The position numbers and the translations under genes were made by a program. A DNA stretch of 64,000 nt from Apostichopus japonicus (lineage: Eukaryota > Echinodermata > Holothuroidea > Aspidochirotida > Stichopodidae): NCBI RefSeq assembly GCF_037975245.1, contig NC_092579.1, forward strand, positions 8,464,001 through 8,528,000, in the 5' to 3' direction. The notes beneath the pieces are model-generated. The model was not told where the DNA came from and did no database searches. It saw only the letters and a program-made list of their open reading frames with translations. Within the stretch, counting starts at the first letter, position 1. Every line of letters begins with the position of its first letter. This document shows positions 45,001-60,000 of the stretch, piece after piece.

Positions 45001-48000
45001 TTAGACGAGGAATAAATCAAAGCTCTTATTTGATGTATTGTTTTTAACCCCTGCTTCTTAATCAGGCTATTATTCACAGGAAATGATGATGTATCCATTT
45101 GATGATGTATTGCCACATGTTATTAATATTACAGACAATTCACATTTGGTTCAACAACTTCCTCACAGACAAAGTACAGACACTAGATAAGTATCCAATG
45201 TGTCCAATGAAAGATAAGGACCTCTCTCTGCATGTGATTGGTTACATGTAATCTGATTATAACAGACGTCACAATATTACAAAATGTTGGCTTTCTCACA
45301 AGAAACTACCTCACAGAATAGATTTTTGATTACAAAACATAAACCTTTAATGTTTGTATTGTTTAACACATGGGATATATTAATATGCAAAGACCACAGT
45401 ATGCATGTAATATGGATTGGAAGGAATGCATGGTGACTTGTACTGTACTCATATTCCTACTGGAGTACATTTTCCCGTACTCATGCACATGGGTGTTTTC
45501 TTGTAGTGTACTCATATTTATACTGGAGTACATTTTCCCATACACATACACATGGGTGTTTTTTGGTACTGTACTCATATTCATACTGGAGTACATTTCC
45601 CGTACTCATACACATGGGTTTGTTCTTGTGCTGTACTCGTGTTCATACTGGAGTACATTTTCCCGTACTCATGCACATGGGTGTTTTGTTGTACTGTGCT
45701 CATATTCTTACTGGAGTACATTTTCCCGTACACATACACATGGGTGTTTTTTTGTACTGTACTCATATTCTTACTGGAGTACATTTTCCCGTACTCATAC
45801 ACATGGGTTTGTTCTTGTGCTGTACTCATGTTCATACTGGAGTACATTTTCCCGTTCTAATGCACATGGGTGTTTTGTTGTACTGTGCTCATATTCTTAC
45901 TGGAGTACATTTTCCCATACTCATACACATGGGTTTGTTCTGGTACTGGTACTCGATTTCAGCAACATATAATTATCATGTACCTACAAAGTACCTACAA
46001 CTCATACTCATGGCTTTGTACTGATAATTTTGCCAGTACTAGTGGACTTTTACCAGTATTTGTATTAGGGACATTGTACTTACATTACAAGTCTGCTGTA
46101 TTCCATATCTGCAGGAATTTGGATGCTCTTATCGTCGAGATCTTCCCGATCCTGGACACGAATGCCAAGAGGACCATTTGGCCGTACATTGTACAGATCT
46201 TGCCAGAAGAAGAACAGGAAGTTTGTAAAAAGAAAGTTGTCTATTTAATAGACCGGCATACTGCAGGTTTGTTTTACACATTTTACAGTAAATGTCAGAA
46301 ATTTTAGAAATTCAAAGCATTGATGAGTTTAGTTGTGGGTGGCATTTAATCTCTATTTAGCTTGCTTGTCGTTTTTATATGTTCATCTTGTCCACATGTG
46401 AGAATAGTAGCTTAGGTCCTTGACAGTGAACAGGGCTATTGTATGTGCATGCAACCTACAATTTTCGAGGAAGAAAATTCAATTTGAATCATTATTTGTA
46501 GGATTTGATTCTACTTTTGAGTGATATCACCCTTATTACATAATATACAGCTGATTATTCAGTTGTATTGTGATTCCTACTACTAACAATTTTCCTGTGG
46601 GGAAAACCCAAAATGTAAGGCCTGGCTGTCTGCGGGACAACCAGAAAAAATCCTTACAAATTTGTCAGGAGATTTAGTAGAGAATTAAGTACAGATTAGT
46701 AGGTTATTAAGTAGTTGGACAGATATCTCATTGCTTGAGGGGATGCAACAAGCATCTTAACACTGACTGTATAGGTGAGTCTCAGATATATTCTTGTGCA
46801 TTTTGAATAACCAATAGTCTTATTTTATACAGCAAACCAAAGATTGTGATCACATTTACCTCTTCAGTGCTTTGCCTCCCACCTACCGCTCAAGCTGGAA
46901 ACGTTAACAAGCATGCATAAAAGAAACGTTTATTCAATGCTGTTTGTTCCTTAGAGAATGCCAACAATCCTTGTGAATCAATGTATGCTTCAGCATGGTC
47001 GCCTAAGCGTCGTAAAAATAACTGCCACATTTTTATGATTATTATTATTATTGTTTTTATTATGATAGAATATTCATATAACTGTCTATATTATAAAATA
47101 GTGAAATACAACAGAATGGACATAACGATAGATCCAGTCGAAAAAAAAAACACCGAAAAAACAAGCAGGGTTTTGCAATTTAATTTGTCATCTGAAATAA
47201 CCCATTTGTACGCCATTCATAAAGAGCAAACTGACTGGAAGGTTAGTCGGAATTGCCCAACCGCTCAGTTGGGGGGGGGGGGGTGGGGGAGAGATAGAGC
47301 ATATCCCATTCTAACCCAATTATTCAGTCTGCTCAATTGATTTTTGTTTCTTTTCTCTTCTTTTTTGCTTGCTGAAAAGTTCTAAACAATTGTTTTAAGA
47401 AAAAAATATAAGTATAAACATGCAGAAAAAAAGGTAATAATGATAGTAATAATAACAAGATTTGAAGTAGCAAAAATGCCAAACATTGAAAGTACAAGTT
47501 GTGTCAATTTATCATGCAAACATTTGAATTTTACATTTTGCAAGTTAATTCCTATCATCCAATTATTTGCTTCATAATATATATTCCCCCCCCCCCAACT
47601 TAAAACTTAGGTCAGTTTTAATGTAAAATATGAAATGCCTAAACCATGAGGGTCATCAAAATACAAAAGTTATCATTCATGTATTTGAATTTCCACAAAG
47701 GACTACCAGTAATATTGGAAGAACCAGGTACAGTTCTCATATATAATCGTTACTAGCTCAAGCAGATTCTTTGAAACATTTTTTTTTTAAAATTTGATAT
47801 TGCAGCTTTTTTGCAGTTTTATAGTTTCACTCCTGGCCTAGTGTCGATCTGATTTGTTTTACTTTTGGGTTAATGTTCTTCTCTTATACCAAGCCTTATC
47901 AATTATCTGGTTTTTGACCTTTTGATTTTTTCCCTTTTAATTTTTTATCCTTGCTATTTGAATTAGCCCATTTTTTGTTTTAAATACTTTCTCTGAAACC

Positions 48001-51000
48001 CATCTATCTGTTTGGTTAAGAATCACAACAAATCGATTAAATTGATGTAATTCACAGATTTTTTTTCCCAAGAGGAAATAATTTTTTTTTTTCAAGTAAC
48101 AGCCTCAGCTGGTTATTACCTCAGAGATGAGGAGAAGTTGGCAGTCTTGTATATTTTTTCTTCATAAAACATTTTATGAACTGTGAATGGTCAAGTTTGT
48201 AAATTACAACCAACCAATTGGATTGCATATTTCAAAATTTGCCGAAGAACACTTATCCAATCTCAGGAGAAGGGCCAAAAAAATTGAAAATACGGAAAGG
48301 AAAAAACAAAAAGAATAAGAAAAAGCTTTCATGTATCCAAGGTATCTAACTGTTTTCTATGTGATGTAGTACTGTGTCTGTCAAATGGAATATTTTCTCC
48401 TGCAGACTGGGTTATGAATATGGAACATAAACCTCGCAGCTTTCAGAGGTTGCCTAGGGATACAGGTATTAATCATGACAGTTGCATGTTCAGTGATATA
48501 TTATCCTTAGTAGTACAGTACATATGTGTGTGTATCTCTGTAAGGTTTGGTTTAATATATTTGCAACCTCTGGGCTTGAAATAACAGAGAATGGAAGGCA
48601 CATGACCAACTTGCTGCACATGTGTTCAATGCATGTTAAGCCTGCATTTAAATCCCTGAACTTAAAGTGGCAACATAATTGCTTAATAGCAATTTAGTTC
48701 CCTGTTCAAACGAGTAATTATAATCGGTGATTTATTCTGTATCCCCCTCACCCCACCCTTTCAAGCTTTTATTTTGAGCCCTGCAGTGGTGATGCCAAAC
48801 TTTATGGTTATTATTCAGATATTTTTCTGTGAAAAAAAAAAGAGCAGTTCCATTCCAGTGACATTTCTCTTGACTTCAACTACACCTGAACAGACATTTT
48901 GTTGTTTAGTTTGTTGTATTAAGTGTCTCACAAGATATTTAAAGTCCTAAAAAGAAATAGCTTTCCTTACTTCCATAGTAGATGTATCTAGCCTACAGTA
49001 GCCTACTTTACATACAAGAAGGAAGCTCATAAGTCTTTATTGTGGCTAGCTATTGAGGATATCTGTTGACAATTTTTTTCTTTTATATGAAAAGTAAGCC
49101 TTCATATAAAAGATATTGCACAGAAGACTACTTCCGTACAGTAGGAAATTTGTGTGAGGCTAATGGAAGATTATCTTGAAGGTTATCAGCTCATTTAGAT
49201 ATTGTTAAACATTTGTTCCCTCTGTCTTTGGTCAGGACTGCCAATTGGAGGAGAGCAGTACAAAGTTTAAATGCATAGGGTCTAATAGTTGGATATTTCG
49301 AGTGGTAACCATTAAAGTTCGGCATCATCAGGACTGACGTAAATGAGTCAGATGTCTCATATCGTCAGCCAATCCTCAAGCTTCTCACCTGCGGTCTGCT
49401 CTTTCACCTCAGCCTGCTCTCTCTCCTTGCAATCTATGCCTACTCCTCCTCCTCCTACTCCTCCTCACAGATGCCGTTTTCAAAAAGAAACCCCACTCTT
49501 CGGGCTCTCTCCACCCTGACGATGGTATTTCTTTGAACTACGCAAAGTCTCCCTTCTCAAGACGAGGAGCCTCGTATCAGGTTGCACCAACCAGTGGTGA
49601 TGTCATGTTTGGTTTTCAAGATGACTTTGGACAAGGTGAAGAAGGCTAAATTGTTACGTAAAGTAGGCTGCAATATATTCTAATATTAACACTAATCCAA
49701 GCTGTCGAAGAAGTTTCTGAAATACTAACCAGGATGTATCCCTGATTAATTTTTGTACTCTTGTCTTACCACCACCTTTTTTGCCTCTTGGCTCCTCCCT
49801 CCTTGTTTGACCACTTTGCTACGCCCTCTCCCCCCCCAGCCCCTCCCTCACCACTTCCCAATTCACCACCTAAGAAAGAAGCTAGCAGCAAACATCCTAT
49901 TGTCATTTAGTTTATGGATAAGTGAAAGCAAACACAGCCAACGATACCATTATGGACTGGTCTCACAAAAATGTATTTTGTTTTACACTAGTTATTTTTG
50001 GAATGTTGTAGGAATTTCTCATGACCAATTTAATGACCAAAAAGACAAAAACAATCCATGATGAACTAGCACACCTGTGATATGAAACATTTTTGCCACT
50101 CTCCAATGCCAAATCGTGAAATAAAGCATGTTTTACTAAAGTAAACATATGCTTAACTCATGCTGTTTATGGGTTAAAGTTTAACGATTTACAACACAGT
50201 GTAAATTCTTATTCAGTTGATGTCATTAAAGAAGAGGCAGTACAGTACCTCATTGCCTGGCATGTTTTAAAAGCAAACTCCGGTTTGTACCCATTCAAGG
50301 CTGTCTGATCGAAACCTAGCCAACTTAGTCATAGTACAACGCAAAAAAAAAAAAACTTCTCAATTGTGGTTTTCACTTTTCCCTTTGTAAATTGCTTAAA
50401 TTCTTCCCAGTCCTTATATTGTAGTTTGTTCAAACATATCTTCTGTCAGTATGACATGCAATCAAATCGGAGGCATTTATAGGCATGATTCTTTTACGCT
50501 ACAAGAGCTGTATGCTCACCAAGATTTCCTCTCCATCTTTCCTCACCCCCCCACCCCCTCCTCCCCTTCCCCCAAAGAAAATGAAATAACATTCCTGCAA
50601 ATATTTATTAAACTATTTTCAATCATCCTTTCAGCTTTAACTCTTTTAATTCTGCCAAAGTTTATAATTTGCTTTCATTATATTCTTCTTTGCCTGCTTT
50701 TTATTTTGCTTTTCTGTAGTCGGTGAAGCTGCAGATCTTCTCAGTGATCATTGGGAGAGTAGCAGTCAGATATCTAGAAGCTCACGTAGCTGTAAGTAGC
50801 TTTGCCTTCACACCGCTCATCATGCATGCTTGCTCGTTGTGCCAGTTACAGCCTGTGTACATTATTAATCATAGCCTGTCGTGTATAAAGTAGGTAGTGT
50901 TGCATGTTTACATCTAACCAATAAATTATTGTTATGAAACTTTTATTTTTTAAATTTTTTGTTCCCCTTCCTTGTTTGCTCTCATTTTTGTGGGAAAATT

Positions 51001-54000
51001 CTGGCCAGTTTGTGCGGTTTAAATTTTGATGAGCAATTTGGTTTCCCATCAATTGGTGTCTTTCAGTAGCACACTTTTTTTTTTCTTTGCCTGTTGCATG
51101 ATTGGTGACTGAAATGTAAACATCTGCAGTTGCAAATAATTGTTTAAAATTAGCAATTGGTGATGATGATCTGTCCCTCTATTAGTCTCTGAAACTTTGC
51201 ACAAGTTTTACTGTTTTTTTTTATCATTGCTAAAGCCATTAGTGATGACTCATTAAATTTCTTTTGTTTCCTGTGTATTTGTTTATACTTTACTTATTCT
51301 GTACTTTTGTCTATTTTATATTTAATGTACCAATTTCTTATAGTTTGAAAAGCGGCATTATTTCAAGTAAAACTTGAAAGTTGTTTTTTACATTCTGATA
51401 ATTTTGCCTCCTTGCTGGAAGCAAATGAACCTATGTGGTCAGGTTTGGCATGGGTGTCCGTGAACCTTCAGTTGGATTGAAGCCAAAATTGGTATACAGT
51501 TGTTGGTTAACAGCTGGTTCATGTAGGCCTACATTTTTTGTGAACATCCAAAATTCTGGGCCCATTTTTAAGCTGGGTGGGCCCAATTTGTTGTATTTCC
51601 ATCTCAAATGCATGGTGGGACACATTCTTAGGGCCCAAAGTTGTGGGGACCATTCTGGTTCAATTTTTTGGGGCTAGTATTATTTTGGAACCAGTTTGAT
51701 TGGGCCAAACATATTTGCGACCACTTAGGCACAACATTTTTTTCAGGCGAAAATTGTGAAGTTGCAATAACTCCACAAACTAAAAATCGAACCAAACATG
51801 GAATACAGTTTGTTGGTTAATAGCAGATACTTGTGGGCTTAATAAACATTCATTTTATCACCTATGATATTGGGTGATGACATGCAACACTATACTATTC
51901 CACTGCAAGGAGTCCTTTAAGTTGAATGTGAAAATTACAAGTATTAAAATGTAATTCTTTGTGGCTGTTAAACGTGACAAATTTATGGCAAAGTAGAAAA
52001 TACTTGACTTGACTATGTGACTGTAATTTATGTTAATATCATTCCCCTTAAATAGCCTTCAGTCTATGTTGTACATTTCAAAAGTGGTTTCCGTTTTGAA
52101 AAAACCGCATTTAGTTTTGAGGAATGCATTTAGTTTTGAGGAATGACCCTTTAAACATCAGAGTCGCAAGAGTTAAAGCAGCTGGACTATTTAGTAGTCC
52201 CTCAATAGGAAAACATATAACTTTTTATGACCTCAAAGAATATGTTAGTCATGGGACAATTAGCTCACAGTAACATCCTCCCCTCACTCATGGAACTTTG
52301 ATTTGCCTTTAAAAGTCAATGTACAGTGAAACTCTCAAGTCATTGGCATAGGGGTCAATCTTTATTTGGAAGGCCACATTCTAAGGAATGTGTGTGTTTA
52401 ATATTAGTGCAAGGCCTTGTTTGGTTGGCCAGTAGTAAAATCTATAAACTAACGTTACAGCATTCATTTGGTAAATACTATGTTTTCAATAATGTTTTTC
52501 ATCACAAATAATATAATTTTAACCCTCAGATTCTGAAGGGGCCCATCTCATCGGCTCACGCAGGAGACGGGACGACTTTGAAACATCGTTTCCGAGGGCA
52601 ACCGTCAGTGCAGGTAAAAAGCTATAGTCCACACTAATGAAAAAAACCACAAGGAAATGAACTATTCTCTTCCCATCTTACGCGTAACATGCATCAAGAA
52701 TGTGCTGTGTTTCCAACTTATTGCCTGTATCAAACCAATATGCATAATTATACTTCAAAATCCCTTGAAAATGCTTTTCAGAATTTGTGCTGCATTTTAA
52801 TAATTAATGCTATTGCTTTCCTCGCTTATATATTAACAATGACATATTTCAGAAGACTTTCAAGGACCAAGGTTTGATCCGGAAGCCACGGCCATGCCGT
52901 CTCGTAACAAGCTGTCACGACATAGCACGCTAACAGAGCAGGACTTTTACAATGGTGATGATGACGATGATGAGGACATCTTTCCTATTCCAAAGAGGAA
53001 TGGCCAACGGCTAGGTAAATCTAACAACTTGCCATATAAATCTCTCCATTTGAAATTTTAAGTTTAAGGTATCTTTTCTTTGGAAATTTGATTGTTTCCG
53101 TGCCATTTCCTCTACGCTTAGGTATGTATCAGGCATGAGCTTTTTCCGCGAATTGGCGGAATATCTGTGACTCCTTTTCTACCTCCGAGATTTAGACCTC
53201 TCAATGTCCGTATCCTAACACACTGTAGCATACGCAAACTGGAGCCTGTACCGCAATTTTGGCAGAGTTCTGTGATATTTTTTTTTACCCTAGGCTCATC
53301 CCTGATACATGTAGAAATTGAAAATTTGTGTACTGTGTTTGAACATATTTCAAACCAATTTTATTTTTTATGCTATGTACGTTAAATTTAAATCGTATGA
53401 TTTTTGCTTTCGCGCTGGTATTTACTCTAATTACTTGCTGTATTCTTTATTTTGAACATTGGCCTTTGGGTGAAAGTCTAGATTCCCAAACATTCCCATC
53501 TTGTTCTCTTCTCAAGAAAAAAAAAACCCAACCAATTTACTGCTTTGCTCCCCCCTCCCAAATTCTATCCTTTCCTCAATATTTTATAAAGCAAAGCTTA
53601 AGTTTTATAATGCAAGATATGAAGGCCCTGTTTAACCATTGAAATATAATACTCTGTGCTTAAGCCTCTCTTGCAAAAGACACAGGCCATCATACTTGTA
53701 ATATTTCAATTTGAGAATATTAGTTATATTGCAAAAAGGAACTTTTGTGTAAGACCTGCAGAGATGGTCATTTAATTGTATGGTACCATGTTGTATCAGA
53801 TTCTCATTATGGATATGAGAAAAGATGGAGTCTACTTGGCTAGCATTGGTTAATAACAAAAATTGTATTACAGTTGATTTTAAAAGTGAAGATGCAAACT
53901 TGGCTAGTGGTGGTTTATTACAAAATTTTGTATTCAAAGTTTATTATAAATAGTTAATATGCTTATTTGGCCGGGGCTGGTTAATAGCAGTATCTTCATA

Positions 54001-57000
54001 AATGTCAAAGTCAACATTGAAGATGCCTACTTGGCAAACATTGGTTAGTACCAACTTCGTATAAATAGATATATGGAGGTGACTACTTGGCTAGTGCTGG
54101 GTAATAGCCAATTTGTATGAAAGTTGATATTAACAGTGCAAATATCTATCTGGGGTAGGGTTGATTAACAGTAATTGTTGATCAATGTTAACATTAAAGG
54201 AGCCTACTTGGCTTAGCAGTGGGTTAATTAGCAAATTTGTTATGAAAGCTGATTTTAATATTGCAGATGGCTACTTTGCTAGTGCTGGTTTATAACGATG
54301 TTAATACTTTCATACCTTTTCTACAGCATATGTTCTGCATGATTTTAACACCTCAGATGAAGGTATTTAAAAGAGTGATTCTCCTTATGTCACTAATATT
54401 CCATTTTAAGTTGGTCTCTGTGTATCAGTTTTCACCACTAACAACCATTCATACCACCAATGAAGTTTATTTCTTTTCTTTAAGAAATTCATTTCATCTG
54501 ACTTTGTGCAATTTGCCCGACCAGAGTGTTTGTTTGTAGACTGTTCAAATCTTATAACCTAAACAAAAATGGTTGCACCTTCTGCAAAAAAAAGAGGGGG
54601 GGCTAGAGTTACCAATTTCACCACTAACAACCATTCATACACCCAATTAAGTTTATTTCTTTAAGAAATTCATTTCATCTGACTTTGTGCAAGTTGCCCG
54701 ACCAGAGTGTTTGTTTTGTAGACTGTTGAAATCTTATAACCTAAACAAAAATGATTGCACCTTCTGCAAAAAAGAGGGGGGGGGGGCTAGAGTTACCAAT
54801 TTCACCACTAACAACCATTCATACACCCAATTAAGTATATTTCTTTTCTTTAAGAAATTCATTTCATCTGACTTTGTGCAAGTTGCCCGACCAGAGTGTT
54901 TGTTTTGTAGACTGTTGAAATCTTATAACCTAAACAAAAATGGTCGCACCTTGTGCAAAAAAAGGGGGGCTAGAGTTACCGGACGGTACTATTAATTTCT
55001 CTTTAAGATTGATCCTGATAAAGATTGACTTCTTCTTCTGAATAATTTCACTTAGTACTTTGAAACATGTGGATGTAATTGTTTTGACTTTGCTTCAGGG
55101 CATATTTCTATCAATTTAGAGAAAAATATTTCTAGGGCTCGTTTCCCAGCACAATTGTCTGTAACATTGGTTGATGTGGGGAATGTCATTTTCTTAGATT
55201 GGCTGGCCTTCATAACCTCAGTCTTCATGCAATGCTGCTCTCACAGATTGGTGCCAAACTATTGACATTGTGGCCTTTAAAACTTAACTTGCCAGAAATA
55301 TGGAAAACATCGTTTTGGAAACTGTTTTAATCTTTAAGCTGATGCACAGAAGTACCATTACCTTTCTTAGATAATTTGTAAACTGGAATCATTAGGTTTA
55401 CTAATCCATCATCATCACTAATTAAATTTTGATCTAGCTCACCTAGAATGAATATTGCAGTTCTGTCATACCAAGCTAACCCTCTTCCTTCCAATTTCAT
55501 TGAGTGACATAAATTTGGGAGGGATTTCATACTTTCTTTTAATATGAATTAAATTGTGACATTTATGGTAAATGTACCATTATACTTATATGATAAGGTA
55601 CATGACAACATGGAAACTGATTCGCAATTCTGGACCCTCACAGCAAAAAGGGAACAGAAATTTGACAGAGAGGGAGAAAAATAGGGTTGGGCGATATTTG
55701 CTTTTTAACGTCACGATAAATAGTTCAAAAATTATCGCGATATTTCGATAATTACGATAATTTTTCCTTGTTGTTTTTAGTGTGTTCGCAAACACACTAA
55801 AAACAATTGCCGATTTACCACCGGTGTTTTCGCGCAGCGAACACACCAACCCCTGTTGCGTGCGAGCATAATGGCGTGGGGTCAAGGGGCCCGCCTTAGG
55901 GCCCCAGTGGGGTTAAGGGATGGAACCCCTTGTGTGGGGTCCAGGGGCGAAGGCCCCGGAAAATTTTAGTATTTTTGCGTGTCTGGCGATAACAAACTCG
56001 CAGTTGAGGATTCAAAATACTAACAACTTTTTGAATATAAATTGTCACGAAACTGATGAAAATTTGAAAATGACAAGTTAGAGTAGCTATATTATGTGAT
56101 AAAATGAAAAGAGATTTAATCTGTCTTACAATCTTTAAAAAGTTTAACTTACAAAACTGACGATATTATGAAAGAAACTATGTTCGACAAAGCCCCGTTT
56201 CTAGACTGCCTAACAATGAACAGCGTGCACTATACGTACATCAGTTTACAAGTTAACTGCAGTGTTTACCCCTACTTAAATATCACGGTAGGCTACTGTA
56301 CATGTGCTGCGGATTTTCCCAGGTAAATTACCAAACAACCCCCCCTAACACCTGTTTGTTAACATTTTTGGCACGTTTCCAAAAAACTTTTTATGGAGTA
56401 AACTATTTTGACTCCACTCTAGAATTAATTAGGTCAGTCAGTAAAGGATCTATAAAGTTATGCGAAATATTATTTTAGACGTTTAAGAAAATTTATATCC
56501 CCGTAACATTAAGGTAGGTAAAACCATGGAGGTGAAAACACACCTCAAGCCAACCGACTCATCCGCATGAACAAAACAATATGTTCCCCATGATACACGA
56601 GGCACAGTCTATACCATACAGACAGCACGATATCAAGGCCCCAGTAGCTACAGTATGGCCATCTTTATGAAAGTATATCTTGCAATCCCATGTTTTAGGC
56701 CATTTGGCATGATTAACTAAATGCTAAATATTGTTTCCATGTCCTTGTAGAAAACGTCAACTTCGCAAAATACAATTAGTTGTGTTTTTGTTGTTACGTG
56801 AGATTCGTAACCAACGAAGTGGTTAGGCTATGTACTATACTCCTAACTATGGTAGGATATTTATTTTTCCTTTTTTTTGTGGAAATTCTAGAAAATACTT
56901 TCTCTGTTCCCCGCTTAACAGCAGATGTGGTCGTATGGTTTATTCATAAATGGGTGTACTAGAGCCTTGTTTACATGACATTTGTTGCATTTAGCACGAT

Positions 57001-60000
57001 ATGCCAGTTTCGCGTGAATTTTTCGAAAGTATTTTGCTCGATCTTTCGTAAAATTTGAAAGGTGTACCAACTTAATGTTCGTGCACATTTGGTAATTTCT
57101 CTACTGATTTTCGAGGTTTTTTTCTCTATACAGTTAATGTTGTAAAGGACGGGTTTTTTACGAAGTTCAAAAGTCAGTAAATGAAGTTGATAAACTTTAT
57201 TTTGTTTCAACTTTCTTAACCATGGAATGCTAGAATAAACATTTACACATAAAACGGAGAAAGGATAATCGCATTTTTATCCACACTTATTTCAAATTTC
57301 TTTCACAAGAAATTATCGTCATTTGTTCAATCCTCAAAAATATCGTCTTGAAAAAAAATTATCGCGATAATAATAATTTTCGATATATCGCCCAACCCTA
57401 GAGAAAAACAAAACTCAGACTTAACTGTTGTTAGATTAATGAGTTTATAATTGGGATATCTGCCATGGTCATCAGTTGTGTAGTGAATAAATAGCAATAC
57501 AGACTCAATGCTCTATTATCATTAAGCATTGATATATCATTCTTTCGAATTCCCCCTCCCTCCCACCTCCCTCATATCACTTCACTTTAGTACACATGTA
57601 TGCACCACATTTAATAGTGTCTTGTTGAATATTTAATATAAATGTGCACCATTTATAACTAGTATATTTTCATAGCCCAACAGATGTACCACTTAGGACA
57701 ATTAAAAGCTCATTGGTTTGCATAAAATGAGAACCCAAGTTGGAGCATCTTGAAACTGTATTCAAAACAAATATGGTTTGAGAAAGGAATATAAAGTCAT
57801 TATATTGACTTCAAAGTCAATCTTTTATAGAACTGTTTATATTTCGTCAACAAAGAAAATGAGTATGGCATGCCTTCAAAACTTCAGAAATCTTAGAAAG
57901 AAATGTTTAGTACCAATTGGCATCTCAGTTTGCTCGTTCAAATCAGACTGGTACATACAGTAGACTGGTACCAATAAAAGATGTAAATCAGACTGGTTCA
58001 TACAGTGGACTGGTACATACAGTAGACTGATACCAAGAGTAGCTGTAAATCAGACTGGTACATACAGTGGACTGGTACCACCAGTAGCTTTAAATCACAC
58101 TATAGAGAAGAGTGTAATATTTGTGTTTTCATTGTAACCCATCATGACTAATATTATATGCTATTTTGTCTTTAAGAAACTATAAGCTAGCACAATTTAA
58201 GAGCCATTCAGGAGAAACAAAACTTGTGAAGTGGAAGTTGTTATTTTAACTAATATTTCATAATGTTTTCTATTTATCAATCAGTAAAATCTCCTCCATT
58301 TTTTTGTAATAATAGTCTTACTTCAGAAGAGTGCTTCTATTTGCTATATTTGCTTCATTATTCACCTTCTCCCCACCCCCCCATCCCCCATCCCCAAACT
58401 AATACTTTTACTTTTACTCTCCTTGCTCCTGATGCTTCATTCTACCCGCCTCTGCTTTCATCCTGCTTCCTCTTACAGATGATTATCAGATGGATGATAT
58501 CGATAACGGCTATCATCCTGAAGATCACATTATCTATTACAAACCCGTTCTTGCTCGACCCCGCTCCCGGCCTCGCCATACTCGCACCAGCTTTCCCCCT
58601 GATCCTATCCTATCTGAACGTGATATGTACAGAAGATCGGGATTCTACGTCTTCAATCCGTTAGCCGGTAAGTCTTCCTCAGCCAAAACATTTTCCCTTC
58701 GGTGCATACAGGTGTTTTTCACTCATGCTTTCCTTTAAACTGGATTTGTTATTCTGATAGATTCAATGAAATAGGAAAGGAATGGAAAATTGAAAACAGG
58801 AAGGTGGTCCTTTCTGCTCCCTTTATTTCCAAAACTTCTTGTCTGACCAGACAGTGTGAATACAGCTGGATTATTAACTTTAAAATGAAGTTCCATACCA
58901 GAGGCTATTGTGTTGCATTGCTTGAAGATTCCAGTCGTCGGGCTAAAAAAAAAAAAATTGATCAGAATGTGATAGCTTAGTTTAATCAGAAATGAACTGT
59001 AAAATGTTTTCAAGTTGCTGAAATTATGTTACATGTAATAATAAGTTAACTATAAGTCTCTTTGGCAAGCCATTCTCTTCCGTCAGGCCGTGTACTCTTT
59101 GCGAACACCGTGTGTAATCTTGTGAATGGTAGAAATGTGTCAGTGCTTTAGGGGTATTACCATCATGGCAATTAAGAATTGTAATTGTCTTTTTTTCTCC
59201 TTATATAATGGACTAAAAGAAATTGAACAGAGGGGAGAATTGTCTGCAAAATTCCATTTTATATAACGCCTTGCATTGACAGTATATTGATAGCTAAATA
59301 TAGAGTTTGATGTGTTCATTTTTTATGGATCAATAATGAATTAAGTAAAAGTTTTGATGGAAGAAACAAGATGATAATATGCCAGCTGTAGAATGGTAAT
59401 TAATGCCTCTAAGGATGGCAATTAATTCCTCAAAGAATGGTAATTAATTCCTCTAATAATGGTGATTAATTCCTAGAGTAAGGGAAAGGTTTATCAGCAA
59501 AACATGTTAAGTAACTTCAAATGATTGCATCTAGAGAAGGGCAAAGTTTTAAGGATTTATTCTGGTCGGCTGTCCCTCTGACAACCAGACCTTACTGTTT
59601 GGTTGTCCCAACAGCAAAATTTGGTTTCCTGAAAAATGTAGCAATTATCAAGACCAATATGTATGTATGCTGAAGGAAAGAGATGTGTAGGTTTGGTGAA
59701 AAGAACAGCAGCTTTGGGGGTGATACCAATTTATCATTTTACCAATTGGGGTTATGAAATTCAAAATGCAATCTGAATTTGATGTTAACAACTAGTTGGT
59801 TGGATATCAGATTAAATATTTAGACTGTCTCCATCTGGTTTATATCTATAATTCACCTCCAACTCCCCCTCCAACTCCCCCTCTCTCCACCACTGCTCTT
59901 AAACATTCCCTACCGTACCCACTCTTACCACAAGATTAACAGTACTTTGATTGATAGTAATTTCTAGCTATTTTCTGTCCTCTGACATGACCAGTGGTGG

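Larger units (their letters stand above)
53015..58478. other. intron 13 (5.5 kb) with tandem arrays and a hAT-type insertion
   Basis: GTAAAT to CTTACAG. Further phase-symmetric exons cannot be excluded, but none with good splice sites was seen. Confidence 0.6.

Noticed and set aside
45370-46024. Long overlapping frames (up to 200 codons) with a repeated Tyr/Thr/Trp/Val peptide
   Set aside because: They come from the 63-bp tandem array inside intron 7. They are equally open on the other strand and have no domain.
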